Assembly: GCA_017881705.1 (NCBI GenBank)
Contig: JADGQP010000007.1
Location: 1 to 15,521, forward strand
Length of the DNA stretch: 15,521 nt
DNA from: Christensenellaceae bacterium
GTDB taxonomy: Bacteria; Bacillota; Clostridia; Christensenellales; Aristaeellaceae
Direction: 5' to 3'
Within the stretch, counting starts at the first letter, position 1. Each line of letters begins with the position of its first letter. Made by a program: the position numbers and the translations under genes. This document shows, piece after piece, positions 1 through 7,249 of the stretch. The notes below the pieces were generated by a model, which had not been told where the DNA came from, did no database searches, and saw only the letters and a list, made by a program, of their open reading frames with translations.

Positions 1-12
1 AGTCCACTTTTT

Positions 13-67
13 TGACAATCAACCGCCCGCCCCGTTCGTTTGAAGGGGCGGGCGGTTCAGGTTGTCA
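13..67 (-). terminator. Strong GC-rich hairpin just after the 880-residue gene, probable terminator
   Basis: Perfect 13-base arms (21-33 and 45-57, GC-rich) enclose an 11-base loop. Outer 6-base arms (13-18 and 62-67) can extend the stem across a small internal loop. It lies about 22 bases past the stop codon of the minus-strand gene. Neither side has a clean run of T: reading the minus strand, the inner stem is followed by a mildly T-rich TTGATTGTC and then by A's. It may be a weak intrinsic terminator, possibly working in both directions, or a 3' mRNA-stabilising hairpin. Confidence 0.55.
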
Positions 68-89
68 GTATGGGTAATTGATCGTGACC

Positions 90-2732
90 TTACCGGATAT
101 TCAACGCCGCGAGCGTACGCGGCAGGCCGACAAGCGTGGATCTGAGCGCTTCCGTATTTAACCTGCGCTCGCGCGCCAGGGGAACCACCCAACCCAACGC
201 GGCCGCATCCGCGGCAACGAGGAAGCCTCCGCGCAAGCGCGCCGAAGCGGCGGCGATAAATGCCCGCATCCTGTTCTGGTCGGTCTGCGCAAGGGGTGCG
301 CCCTGTTGTTCCATCTCCCCCGCGAGTTCTATAAACCAGGCTTCTCCCGCCGGTGAAAGCGGTGCGGCTGCGTCCGCGAACGCCCACAGGCTTTCCAGCA
401 TAACCGGCGCTGCTGGCTGTGCTTCGCGTACCATGTTTGTGCCGGGCCGGTATGCCGGCGCTGTCGCGACCGGCAAGCCATCCGCGGCGGTAACCTCCTG
501 CGCGGCGGCGATTCGCAGGGTTTTGTGTCCGTAAGCATGCACGGCCGCGCGGGCAAATGCGGAAACCTCTACAGTCGGGGTGCGCTGACCGTTCTCCGGC
601 AGCAGGCTAGCAACGGTCAGGTAATCTCCTGCCCGTGTATACGCCGTTACGTTCGATAGTCCCAACGCGTTTGTCAGCGCCCGTACATACAGTTCGCCGA
701 TGGCTGCCGTGGGTGCGCACACGGTCAAATCGTCCTGCAGGGCAAAAAAGGTCAACAGTTCTGTCGCGTCGTCCTCGCTCACGGCGAAACCCTGGCGACC
801 CAGCGCCATCCGTACAGAGGCGATCAGCTCTTCCGGCTTCTTCTCCATGCCGATTCGCGGCGAAAGGGCGACGGTTTCGCCATTGGAGGTACAAAGCTGC
901 GCACCGCTGTGAACCAGCGCTTCCAAAGTTACCCCTTGCGCCTGCTCCCCAAGCGATATAAGCGTTGCGTGCAGCGTCTCGGTATCCGTGCGCAGAGCGC
1001 GGGCGCGTTCTTCCAGCTTTGCAACTTCATCGCGCTTTTTCTGGTTCATCGAAGCACACAGCGCATCACGCGCAGCCTTGTCTTCGCTTTTTGCGGCATC
1101 CAGTTCCATCAGCAGGCTTAGGCGTTCCGCCTCGATATCCGCAAGCTGATCCTGCGCGGCCTTCACGGCACCGGTTTCACCGCCATTTTGCCGAAGCTGC
1201 AATAAAAACGCCTGTGTAAACGCTTCGTTTTCACTTAAGGTTTCCAACGCCTGACGCTGCGTGCCGGTCGAAGCCCATACCGTTTCCAGCGCCTTGCATA
1301 AATTGTCCACAGGGTTATCCAAAGGTTTAAAATCGGTGGGATACGCTCCCTCCCTGTGATAAGCTTCGCGCACTTCGCGCTCTATAACGTTTTGAACGCT
1401 GCCACCGCCCCGTAAGGTTAGCGGCGGTTTCACGCCCGTTTTTACCAATGGCGTACCGCTGAAATGAAGCGGCGCCTCGGCCTGTTCCTCTGCGGCCGCC
1501 GCGGATGATGCGTGCGCCAACAGGTTGGCATCCATCGGCAGGGGCTGGTCCAGCTGGGAAAGCTGATCCTCAAACGAGATATCGCCATTGAGAATCTCCA
1601 GTTTCATCCCAATGGGCAGCGACGAGTCGGCTTGCGCCGCAAACGTCGGGCGCAGCGCCTCAGGGTTCGCAAGCGGCTCCGCAGCGGGTTCTTCCTGCCG
1701 AGGTTCCGGCACGGGTTCCCGAACGACCGGCACGGTTTCCCGAATGACCGGCGCAGGTTCCCGAACAATCAGCGCAGGTTCCCGAACAATCGGCGCGGGT
1801 TCCCGAACGGCCGGCGCGGCTTCCCGAACGACCGGCGCGGCTTCCCGAACGACAGGTACGGGTTCCCGAACGACCAGCGCGGCTTCCCGAACGACAGGCA
1901 CGGGTTCCCGAACGACCGGCGCGGGTTCCCGAACGACCGGCGCGGCTTCCCGAACGACCGGCGCGGCTTCCGCTAACGCAGAGACGGCTGCGAACCCGGG
2001 AAATTCAGGTTTGCGTACCGCAACAGGCGGGACGGGGGCGGGAATGGGGTTTGGTTTAACCAGAGGTTGAACCGACGGTGCAGATGGTTCGTCTTCCGGC
2101 TCGTCGTCCTGGCCTTCCTCGTGCGGTTTTCCGTGGCGCAACGTGCCCCGGCGCTGCCGCCAGTTCAATGTTTGTTCCGGGTTCCAGTAAAAGCAACTCT
2201 GCGCGGCGTTGGGCAGTTCCACCGTCTGCAGCAGATAACTGTCGTTACCAAAGGGTCGGAGCGTCGCCCAATCGGGCTTTTCCGCCCTGTCCAGCGGGCC
2301 GTAAAGCACCTGACCGCGCCGGATCAGCACGCGTGGGGAAAGCGCATTGCCATATTCCTCATTCTCGTTATAAACCTCAAAGACCCCGTCGGGCGTAAAC
2401 TCGCAGACCACATCGGAGTAAATGGCGAACTGGTTACGTTCCCCCTGGTTGGGGTCGTAATTACGGTTTTGACGCACCTTGCCCAGCTCTTTTCCCTCGT
2501 TGAGCAGCTGAATGGCGCATAGGCAGCCCATGGAGCGCATCCGTTCCTTGAAGGTGCTCTGTTCGCGTTTGTCGGGAACAATCCTCAGGCTGCCCTGATC
2601 CGGAAATTCGATTGTCCGCGTATGGAAAACCGCGCCTTCGCGAGTACAAAGGGGTATAACTCGAAAGATCACGCGCTGTTGGTTGTCTTCCTCTAAAAAA
2701 GAGAGCGTGATCGTACCGTTAAGTTGTTTCAT
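90..2732 (-). CDS. Large repeat-containing coiled-coil protein of unknown function (880 aa)
   Basis: I do not recognise this protein. It begins at an ATG preceded by GGAGGA at 2746-2751. That spacing of 13 bases is long, but an in-frame TAA lies just upstream, so no earlier start is possible. Residues 1 to about 195 look like a mixed, beta-rich globular region with several aromatic residues and cysteines. Residues about 196-256 are an acidic, Pro-rich linker. Residues 257-340 are twelve 7-residue repeats of the form APVVREP. After another linker, residues about 522-597 have strong coiled-coil character (Ala/Glu/Lys/Arg/Leu-rich), and residues 600-880 look mainly alpha-helical. There is no signal peptide or membrane segment, so it is probably cytoplasmic. 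The layout (folded head, stiff extended spacer, coiled coil) suggests a scaffolding or tethering protein, but that is inference. It is divergent from a secreted wall-binding protein and has its own promoter. Coding is convincing from its length, its ribosome binding site and its compositionally normal flanks. Confidence 0.85.
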   Translation of the reverse strand: MKQLNGTITLSFLEEDNQQRVIFRVIPLCTREGAVFHTRTIEFPDQGSLRIVPDKREQSTFKERMRSMGCLCAIQLLNEGKELGKVRQNRNYDPNQGERNQFAIYSDVVCEFTPDGVFEVYNENEEYGNALSPRVLIRRGQVLYGPLDRAEKPDWATLRPFGNDSYLLQTVELPNAAQSCFYWNPEQTLNWRQRRGTLRHGKPHEEGQDDEPEDEPSAPSVQPLVKPNPIPAPVPPVAVRKPEFPGFAAVSALAEAAPVVREAAPVVREPAPVVREPVPVVREAALVVREPVPVVREAAPVVREAAPAVREPAPIVREPALIVREPAPVIRETVPVVREPVPEPRQEEPAAEPLANPEALRPTFAAQADSSLPIGMKLEILNGDISFEDQLSQLDQPLPMDANLLAHASSAAAAEEQAEAPLHFSGTPLVKTGVKPPLTLRGGGSVQNVIEREVREAYHREGAYPTDFKPLDNPVDNLCKALETVWASTGTQRQALETLSENEAFTQAFLLQLRQNGGETGAVKAAQDQLADIEAERLSLLMELDAAKSEDKAARDALCASMNQKKRDEVAKLEERARALRTDTETLHATLISLGEQAQGVTLEALVHSGAQLCTSNGETVALSPRIGMEKKPEELIASVRMALGRQGFAVSEDDATELLTFFALQDDLTVCAPTAAIGELYVRALTNALGLSNVTAYTRAGDYLTVASLLPENGQRTPTVEVSAFARAAVHAYGHKTLRIAAAQEVTAADGLPVATAPAYRPGTNMVREAQPAAPVMLESLWAFADAAAPLSPAGEAWFIELAGEMEQQGAPLAQTDQNRMRAFIAAASARLRGGFLVAADAAALGWVVPLARERRLNTEALRSTLVGLPRTLAALNIR
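1713..1964 (-). repeat. Tandem 21-bp repeat, 12 units, inside the 880-residue gene
   Basis: Twelve in-frame 21-base units encode residues 257-340, with a thirteenth degenerate unit following (341-347). The consensus unit is [A/V]-[P/L]-V-V-R-E-[A/P]. On the plus strand the recurring core is TTCCCGAACGA, separated by GCGCGG-type sequence. The VVRE core changes only conservatively (V to I or A), while the joining residues alternate between EA-A and EP-A/V. Units 3-4 and 5-6 form a near-duplicate pair, suggesting growth by slippage or unequal recombination. Alternating prolines and charges predict an extended, rod-like spacer. Confidence 0.95.
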
Positions 2733-2807
2733 AATTCGTTAAAAATCCTCCAAAACATTATAAATCATTCCTAACAATTTTGAGCGATCAAAATAAACTC
2801 ATACTTT

Positions 2808-2836
2808 AGTTTAATCTCCACAAACGTTTTCGTCAA
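2808..2836 (-). promoter_or_regulatory. Vegetative-type promoter for the 880-residue gene
   Basis: Read on the minus strand, TTGACG (2836-2831) is followed after exactly 17 bases by TAAACT (2813-2808). Predicted transcription starts near 2801, giving a leader of about 69 bases before the ATG at 2732. A nearer TATAAT (2762-2757) exists, but it would start the RNA inside the ribosome binding site and has no -35 partner, so this pair is preferred. Confidence 0.6.
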
Positions 2837-2850
2837 TAGTGAAACGATTG
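2821..2850. promoter_or_regulatory. Imperfect dyad over the -35 region, possible operator
   Basis: CAAACGTTT (2821-2829) and AAACGATTG (2842-2850) are inverted repeats matching at 8 of 9 positions, separated by 12 bases. The left arm contains the self-palindrome AAACGTTT. An 8-base palindrome, GTCCGGAC, abuts at 2850-2857. The dyad covers the -35 box of the minus-strand promoter and lies upstream of the plus-strand one, where a regulator could act on either. No regulator gene is present in the window. Confidence 0.35.
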
Positions 2851-2931
2851 TCCGGACGAATTTCTTCCTGTTTTTGCTTCTTGATGTCGTTTTTTTAACC
2901 ATCTAATATGTAAATCTATGTCGCTATTGTA

Positions 2932-2960
2932 TTGACTTCTTAACAATATTGTAATATATT
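2932..2960 (+). promoter_or_regulatory. Vegetative-type promoter for the wall-binding protein gene
   Basis: TTGACT (2932-2937) is followed after exactly 17 bases by TATATT (2955-2960), set in AT-rich DNA unlike the surrounding genes. Predicted transcription starts near 2967, about 35 bases before the ATG at 3002. This excludes the upstream in-frame TTG at 2960, which overlaps the -10 box. Confidence 0.7.
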
Positions 2961-3001
2961 TGTCGCGGAACTTCATTCATTCAGGAATCAGGAGGTGTCC
3001 T

Positions 3002-4324
3002 ATGTCCCAAAGATATTCCCCCGCCGCGCTGTTTTTTTGCCGGCTGGCCGCGTTTGCTCTTTTACTTCTCACGCTTCTTTCCACAACCTGCGGCAGCCCG
3101 GCGCACGCGGAAAGCGTTGGTACGCTTACGGCACGCGTTGTGCTGCGTAAGGCGGCCGATCAAAGCTCCGCGGCCGTGCAGACCTTGCCCCAGGGCGACG
3201 CGGTGAAAGTGCTTAGCACAAGCGGCGATTGGTACAAGGTTGGTTACGGTAAATACGGCGGCTACGTTATGAAGAAATACGTGGAAGTGTCTAAAAACTC
3301 CGCCATCACTAATGCGGATGAGATTCAGGCACTGGGCGACGCGCCGGGCCCTATGACGACGGGCGATGAGGGCAGCGACGTGAAGAAGCTCCAGAAGGCG
3401 CTGAAAATTCTGGGTTATTACAAGCTGACCGCGGACGGAAAATATGGCGACGGCACCCTATCGGCGGTGGCACTGTACCAGAAGGCTGAGAACCTCAAAG
3501 CCGACGGCATCGCGGGCAAGGCGACCATTACTTCCATTTTCGGTTCCTGCGCAAAAACTGCCGACGCAACCCAACCCACTGAAAGCACGGCAACGGACGA
3601 TTCCGAATCCGGCGATACCAACCCGTCCAACACCGTATCCAGCATTGAGGACATCGGCACGACGCCCAAAGCCTGCAAGGAGGGCGACAGCGGCGAAAAT
3701 GTGGTGAAACTTCAGCAGGCGCTGGAACTGTTAGGCTATTACAACTCCGATATCGACGGCCATTATGGTGCTCAAACCATAGCCGCGGTAAAACGTTTCC
3801 AAAAGAACCGCGGCATGAAAGAGGATGGCGTGGCGGGCGCATCCACCATCCGCGTGATGTTCGCCACCGGCAAATCCACGTCCTCGTCGTCGTCCTCGTC
3901 ATCGAAAACCAAGTATAAAACGGAAGAGCCGGATTGGTTCAAGGATAACGTAAACTCCCTGATCTCCAAAAAAGCGGTTTTTACCATCAAGGATGTGCGT
4001 ACGGGCAAAACCTTTAAAGCCAAACGCTGGAGCGGCGTAAACCACTGTGATACCGAACCGCTTACCGCTGCAGATACCGCCATTATGAAGGCCATCTACG
4101 GCGGCGCGTGGAGCTGGAACCGCCGCCCCATTCTGATACTGTATAATGGGCACGTATACGCCGCGTCCATGAACGGGATGCCTCACGGCACTGACACGAT
4201 TGACAATAACAATTTCGCCGGTCAATTCTGTATCCACTATAAAAACAGTCGTACCCACGGTACCAATAAGGTGGACGCGGCACACCAAAAAGCCGTTGCC
4301 ATCGCGGCAAAGGCGACTTGGTAA
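3002..4324 (+). CDS. Secreted SH3 / double peptidoglycan-binding protein with uncharacterised C-terminal domain
   Basis: Start chosen at 3002: AGGAGGTG (2990-2997) sits 6 bases upstream and the promoter lies just before it, giving 440 residues. Residues 1-36 form a signal peptide (hydrophobic stretch about 8-30, likely cleavage after AHA). Residues 37-96 look like a bacterial SH3 domain (GDWYKVGYGKYGGYV). Residues about 118-180 and 220-287 are two peptidoglycan_binding_1 domains, each with LQ.AL..LGYY and DG..G..T features. A linker with eight consecutive serines (294-301) leads to residues 312-440, which I cannot name. This last part contains HCDTEP (348-353), WSW, SMNGMPHG (389-396), FCIH (409-412), SRTHG (416-420) and H428. 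That many His, Cys and Trp residues suggests an active or metal site, which is inference. It is likely exported and wall-bound. It is monocistronic and converges on der with no clear terminator in the 33-base gap. Confidence 0.92.
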   Translation: MSQRYSPAALFFCRLAAFALLLLTLLSTTCGSPAHAESVGTLTARVVLRKAADQSSAAVQTLPQGDAVKVLSTSGDWYKVGYGKYGGYVMKKYVEVSKNSAITNADEIQALGDAPGPMTTGDEGSDVKKLQKALKILGYYKLTADGKYGDGTLSAVALYQKAENLKADGIAGKATITSIFGSCAKTADATQPTESTATDDSESGDTNPSNTVSSIEDIGTTPKACKEGDSGENVVKLQQALELLGYYNSDIDGHYGAQTIAAVKRFQKNRGMKEDGVAGASTIRVMFATGKSTSSSSSSSSKTKYKTEEPDWFKDNVNSLISKKAVFTIKDVRTGKTFKAKRWSGVNHCDTEPLTAADTAIMKAIYGGAWSWNRRPILILYNGHVYAASMNGMPHGTDTIDNNNFAGQFCIHYKNSRTHGTNKVDAAHQKAVAIAAKATW

Positions 4325-4357
4325 GGGTTGTATTTTATATGCTGGGAGCGCGGGCCG

Positions 4358-5701
4358 TTACGATTGCACGTTTTCCTTATTCTTTTCCCGCAAAATAAAC
4401 CTGAGCGGCGTTCCAATAAACTCGAAGCACTTGCGAAACTGGTTTTCCAGGTAACGTTCGTAGGCAAAGTGCATCAGCTTCTGGTCGTTCACAAAAAAGA
4501 TGAACGTCGGCGGGCAGGCTGCCTGCTGGGTCGCGTAGTAGATTTTCAGCTTCCGTCCGCCCTGTACGGGAGGCTGCAAGCTGGCCTGCGCGTCCGCCAG
4601 CGCTTCGTTGATTACGCCTGTGGGAATACGGCGGCAATAGTTCTGATAAACCACCTTCACGTTTTCCAGCACCGTGTTCACGCGCTGGCCGGTGAGCGCG
4701 GAAAGGAACAGCACCGGCGCGTAGGCCATAAATTTAAGATCTTCCAGCACTTGCTGGCGCATGTCCTTCATGGTGTTGGTATCCTTTTCCACCGCGTCCC
4801 ACTTGTTCACAACCACCACCACGCCCTTGCCCGCGTCCAGGATCATGCCGGCAATCTTCGTGTCCTGTTCGGTCACGCCGGTTTGCGCGTCAATCATCAG
4901 CACCGCTACGTCACAGCGTTCAATGGCGGCGATGGCGCGCAGCACACCGTACTTTTCAATGCTTTCATCCTCAACCGCCTTTTTCTTGCGGATGCCGGCG
5001 GTGTCAATGATGTTGAAGCGCGTTCCTTGCTCATCGGTAAACAAGGTGTCTATCGCATCGCGCGTAGTGCCCGGGATATCGCTCACCATCACGCGCTCCT
5101 CCGAAAGCAGGCGGTTACACAGCGAGCTTTTGCCCACGTTGGGCCGACCTACCAGCGCCAGTTGAATCACGTGTTCCGGCGCGTCGCTCTCGTCGGGCTG
5201 CGGCGGCGGCAGCAGGTTCACCATCGCGTCCAGAAGGTCGCCAAGCCCCAGCATATTCGTGCTGGAAATGGCGATGGGATCGCCCAGCCCTAATTCGTAA
5301 TACTCGTACAGGTTTTCCTCTGCCTTCAGATAATCGATCTTGTTCACCACCAACAGCAGCGGTTTGCGGGTCTTGCGCAGGTAGTCGGCCACGTCCTTGT
5401 CCTCGGCGGTCAGCCCCGTGCGTCCATCGCAAAAAAAGCAGATCACGTCCGCCATGTCCATGGCGATCTGCGCCTGGTGGCGCATTTGGGAAAGCAGCAC
5501 ATCCTCGCTGCGCATGTCCACGCCGCCGGTGTCGATCAGCGTAAACTGCCGACCCCGCCATTCCACATCCGCGTATACACGGTCGCGCGTTACGCCGGGC
5601 GTATCTTCCACGATGGAGATGCGCCGACCCGCAATTTTATTAAAAAAGGTTGATTTCCCCACGTTGGGCCGGCCTACAATGGCCACCAGCGGTTTCGCCA
5701 T
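4358..5701 (-). CDS. der: Ribosome-assembly GTPase Der (EngA)
   Basis: Der is an essential GTPase that helps assemble the 50S ribosomal subunit. It is the only common family with two GTPase domains in tandem. First domain: GRPNVGKST (10-18), DTGG (57-60), NKID (120-123). Second: GRPNVGKSS (185-193), DTAG (233-236), NKWD (299-302), followed by SAL. The remaining C-terminal stretch to residue 447 matches the KH-like RNA-binding domain, and the length is typical. The ATG at 5701 is preceded by AGGAG with about 8 bases spacing. It starts 12 bases after the DUF512 stop codon, so the two are almost certainly one transcript. All nucleotide-binding motifs are intact and nothing is unusual. Identification is secure. 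Confidence 0.98.
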   Translation of the reverse strand: MAKPLVAIVGRPNVGKSTFFNKIAGRRISIVEDTPGVTRDRVYADVEWRGRQFTLIDTGGVDMRSEDVLLSQMRHQAQIAMDMADVICFFCDGRTGLTAEDKDVADYLRKTRKPLLLVVNKIDYLKAEENLYEYYELGLGDPIAISSTNMLGLGDLLDAMVNLLPPPQPDESDAPEHVIQLALVGRPNVGKSSLCNRLLSEERVMVSDIPGTTRDAIDTLFTDEQGTRFNIIDTAGIRKKKAVEDESIEKYGVLRAIAAIERCDVAVLMIDAQTGVTEQDTKIAGMILDAGKGVVVVVNKWDAVEKDTNTMKDMRQQVLEDLKFMAYAPVLFLSALTGQRVNTVLENVKVVYQNYCRRIPTGVINEALADAQASLQPPVQGGRKLKIYYATQQAACPPTFIFFVNDQKLMHFAYERYLENQFRKCFEFIGTPLRFILREKNKENVQS

Positions 5702-5713
5702 GATGATTTCTCC

Positions 5714-7039
5714 TTATCGCTCGTCCGTCGGTTCCCGGCCGCGCAGCGCCAGGTACAGGTCATACCCGTCCTCCACCACGCGCACGGGCACGGGCAGGCG
5801 GCTGGTAAAGGTTGCAAAGGTCATATCGTCCAAAAACAGGTCGCGCTCGTGGCGCAGCATATTATGGCTGATCAGCAGCCCGTCCGCGCCGTCAAGCAGT
5901 TCCGGCGTCAGCTGGCTGAGCGTGTCCCCGCCGGTAAGCAGACCCGTTACGGTCACGCTTTCGCCGAAGAAACGGTTCATTACCGTGGCCACCCGCACCT
6001 GCGTGTTTTCAGGCGCGAAGCGCTGTGTAAGCCGCCGCATGTGCGGCGCGGCGCTTACGCCGGACACCAGCACATACGTGCGGGGCGGCGCGGCCTGGTC
6101 CTCGGGTTCATTCGCCTGCGCTTCCAGCAATTCCTCTTCCAGTTTCGCCAGCATCCCCACGCCGTTTTCAATCTGCGGGTAGCCTTCGTACCAGCTTGCG
6201 GACGGAACGGGCCGACCGCTCAGGCAGAAAAACTCATCGCTGGGAAAGGCAAACGTAGTGCCCAGGCGTTCGCGGCATTCAGCCTGAAAGGGCAAAAGCC
6301 CATCCAGCAGCGCGCCAGCGGTTTGCGCAGTAAACGGTGTTAGCTCCGTAAGCCCTTCCCGAAACCGGGTCAGCCCTACCGGCACCACCGCCACCGTTTG
6401 GGCGGCGGGCGCCAGATCGCGTAGATCCGTAAGCGTACGCAGCAGTTGGGTGCCGTCGTTATAACCGGGCACGCACACCACCTGGCAATGGAAACGGATG
6501 CCCGCCTCCGCCAGGCGGCGTAACCGCGCAAGGATATCTCCGGCGAAACGGTTGTTCATCATCCGGCAGCGAAGCGCGGGGTCGGTGGTATGCACGCTCA
6601 CATACAGCGGCGAGGCGTGACGCCGCAGGATGCGTTCAAACTCGGCGTCGTCCACATTGGTGAGGGTAACGTAATTGCCCATCATAAGCGAAAAACGCCA
6701 GTCGTCGTCCTTCACGTACAGGGGGAGCCGCATATCGGGCGGCAGTTGGTCGATGAAGCAGAAAATGCAATCGTTGCGGCAGGTACGCGCACACAGCGTC
6801 ATGCTCTGCCCGAAGCGTAAGCCCAGCGGTTCCCAGTCCTCTTTGGTCAGGGTCAGGGTTTCTCCGTTACCATCAGCCCGTTCCAGCATAATCCGGATTG
6901 TCGGGCGGGCGATCAGCGCCTGATAATCAATCTCGTCAAGCACTTCCTCCCCCTCGATGGAGAGGATCGCGTCGCCTGCGCGCAAGCCGTGCCTTTCGGC
7001 TACAGAACCGCGTTCCACGCCGGTGATTACCTGTTTCAT
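5714..7039 (-). CDS. DUF512 family protein: PDZ domain plus radical-SAM-like iron-sulfur protein
   Basis: Start chosen at 7039 (441 residues): GGAGGG lies 9 bases upstream and the promoter predicts transcription from about 7077, so an upstream in-frame start at 7078 would lie at or before the first transcribed base. Residues about 1-45 resemble a PDZ domain (GSVAERHGLRAGDAILSIEG). The cysteine cluster C87-x3-C91-x2-C94, preceded by C83, is the radical-SAM-type 4Fe-4S signature. It is followed by the family hallmark FCFIDQLPP and by MMGNYVTLTN. The C-terminal third carries the DUF512 region (TYVLVSGVSAAPHMRRL and LLTGGDTLSQL). The biochemical reaction is not established as far as I know. The family is widespread in anaerobic Bacillota and is often found beside der, as here. 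It is the first gene of the DUF512-der operon. Confidence 0.93.
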   Translation of the reverse strand: MKQVITGVERGSVAERHGLRAGDAILSIEGEEVLDEIDYQALIARPTIRIMLERADGNGETLTLTKEDWEPLGLRFGQSMTLCARTCRNDCIFCFIDQLPPDMRLPLYVKDDDWRFSLMMGNYVTLTNVDDAEFERILRRHASPLYVSVHTTDPALRCRMMNNRFAGDILARLRRLAEAGIRFHCQVVCVPGYNDGTQLLRTLTDLRDLAPAAQTVAVVPVGLTRFREGLTELTPFTAQTAGALLDGLLPFQAECRERLGTTFAFPSDEFFCLSGRPVPSASWYEGYPQIENGVGMLAKLEEELLEAQANEPEDQAAPPRTYVLVSGVSAAPHMRRLTQRFAPENTQVRVATVMNRFFGESVTVTGLLTGGDTLSQLTPELLDGADGLLISHNMLRHERDLFLDDMTFATFTSRLPVPVRVVEDGYDLYLALRGREPTDER

Positions 7040-7083
7040 CGCCCCGCACCCTCCGTACCGCCGCAATCGGCGCGGCACTTTCT

Positions 7084-7112
7084 ATTATCCTTCGTTCGGC
7101 CTTGAAAGTCAA
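7084..7112 (-). promoter_or_regulatory. Promoter of the DUF512-der operon
   Basis: On the minus strand, TTGACT (7112-7107) is followed after 17 bases by GATAAT (7089-7084), close to the vegetative consensus. Transcription is predicted from about 7077, leaving a leader of about 38 bases before the ATG at 7039. It is divergent from the maf promoter. Confidence 0.7.
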
Positions 7113-7137
7113 GCGCGGAGCTTCCCCGAGCGATTTT

Positions 7138-7172
7138 ATCGGGTTATCGCACCTGCAACAAAATAACCCGAT
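7138..7172. promoter_or_regulatory. Perfect 10-bp inverted repeat between divergent promoters, possible operator
   Basis: ATCGGGTTAT (7138-7147) and ATAACCCGAT (7163-7172) are perfect inverted repeats 15 bases apart, giving 25 bases between arm centres. The element lies about 25 bases upstream of the -35 box of the DUF512-der promoter and ends about 24 bases before the maf -10 extension. This suits a dimeric regulator acting on both operons. It is not followed by a T run in either direction, so a terminator is less likely. Confidence 0.45.
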
Positions 7173-7195
7173 CCCTGTACGCCGATTGACCCATG

Positions 7196-7204
7196 TGCTA
7201 TAAT
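7196..7204 (+). promoter_or_regulatory. Extended -10 promoter for the maf-mre-rodA run
   Basis: TGCTATAAT is a perfect extended -10 element (TGn plus TATAAT). At 17 bases upstream only a poor -35 match (TGTACG, 7176-7181) is present. A TTGACC at 7186-7191 is too close (7 bases) to pair with it. Transcription would start near 7211, about 39 bases before the maf ATG at 7250. Confidence 0.65.
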
Positions 7205-7249
7205 AATGCGTCATGGAACATTCTGGCGGTAAGGGAGGAATGCCCCGCA

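Noticed and set aside
12..17. TTGACA that looks like a -35 box
   Set aside because: No -10 hexamer lies at a suitable distance and the bases are part of the hairpin arm.
1713..1964. Possible CRISPR-like array
   Set aside because: Units are contiguous at 21 bases without unique spacers, and they are in frame within a coding gene.
1512..2070. Plus-strand open frames rich in FPNDR or SRTTG repeats
   Set aside because: They are the complement of the 21-bp repeat inside the minus-strand gene. A repeat whose length is a multiple of three and lacks stops stays open in several frames, and no ribosome binding site precedes them.
3083..3094. Possible lipoprotein signal (STTCG) in the wall-binding protein
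   Set aside because: The residue before Cys30 is Thr rather than Gly or Ala, so the lipobox is poor. An AHA cleavage site six residues later is better.
4328..5293. 321-residue plus-strand open frame opposite der
   Set aside because: It is the antisense shadow of der, which has all GTPase motifs. The shadow is His/Arg-rich with no recognisable domain.
7186..7191. TTGACC as the -35 box of the maf promoter
   Set aside because: It is only 7 bases from TATAAT, far from the required 16-18. The TGn extension explains the promoter better.
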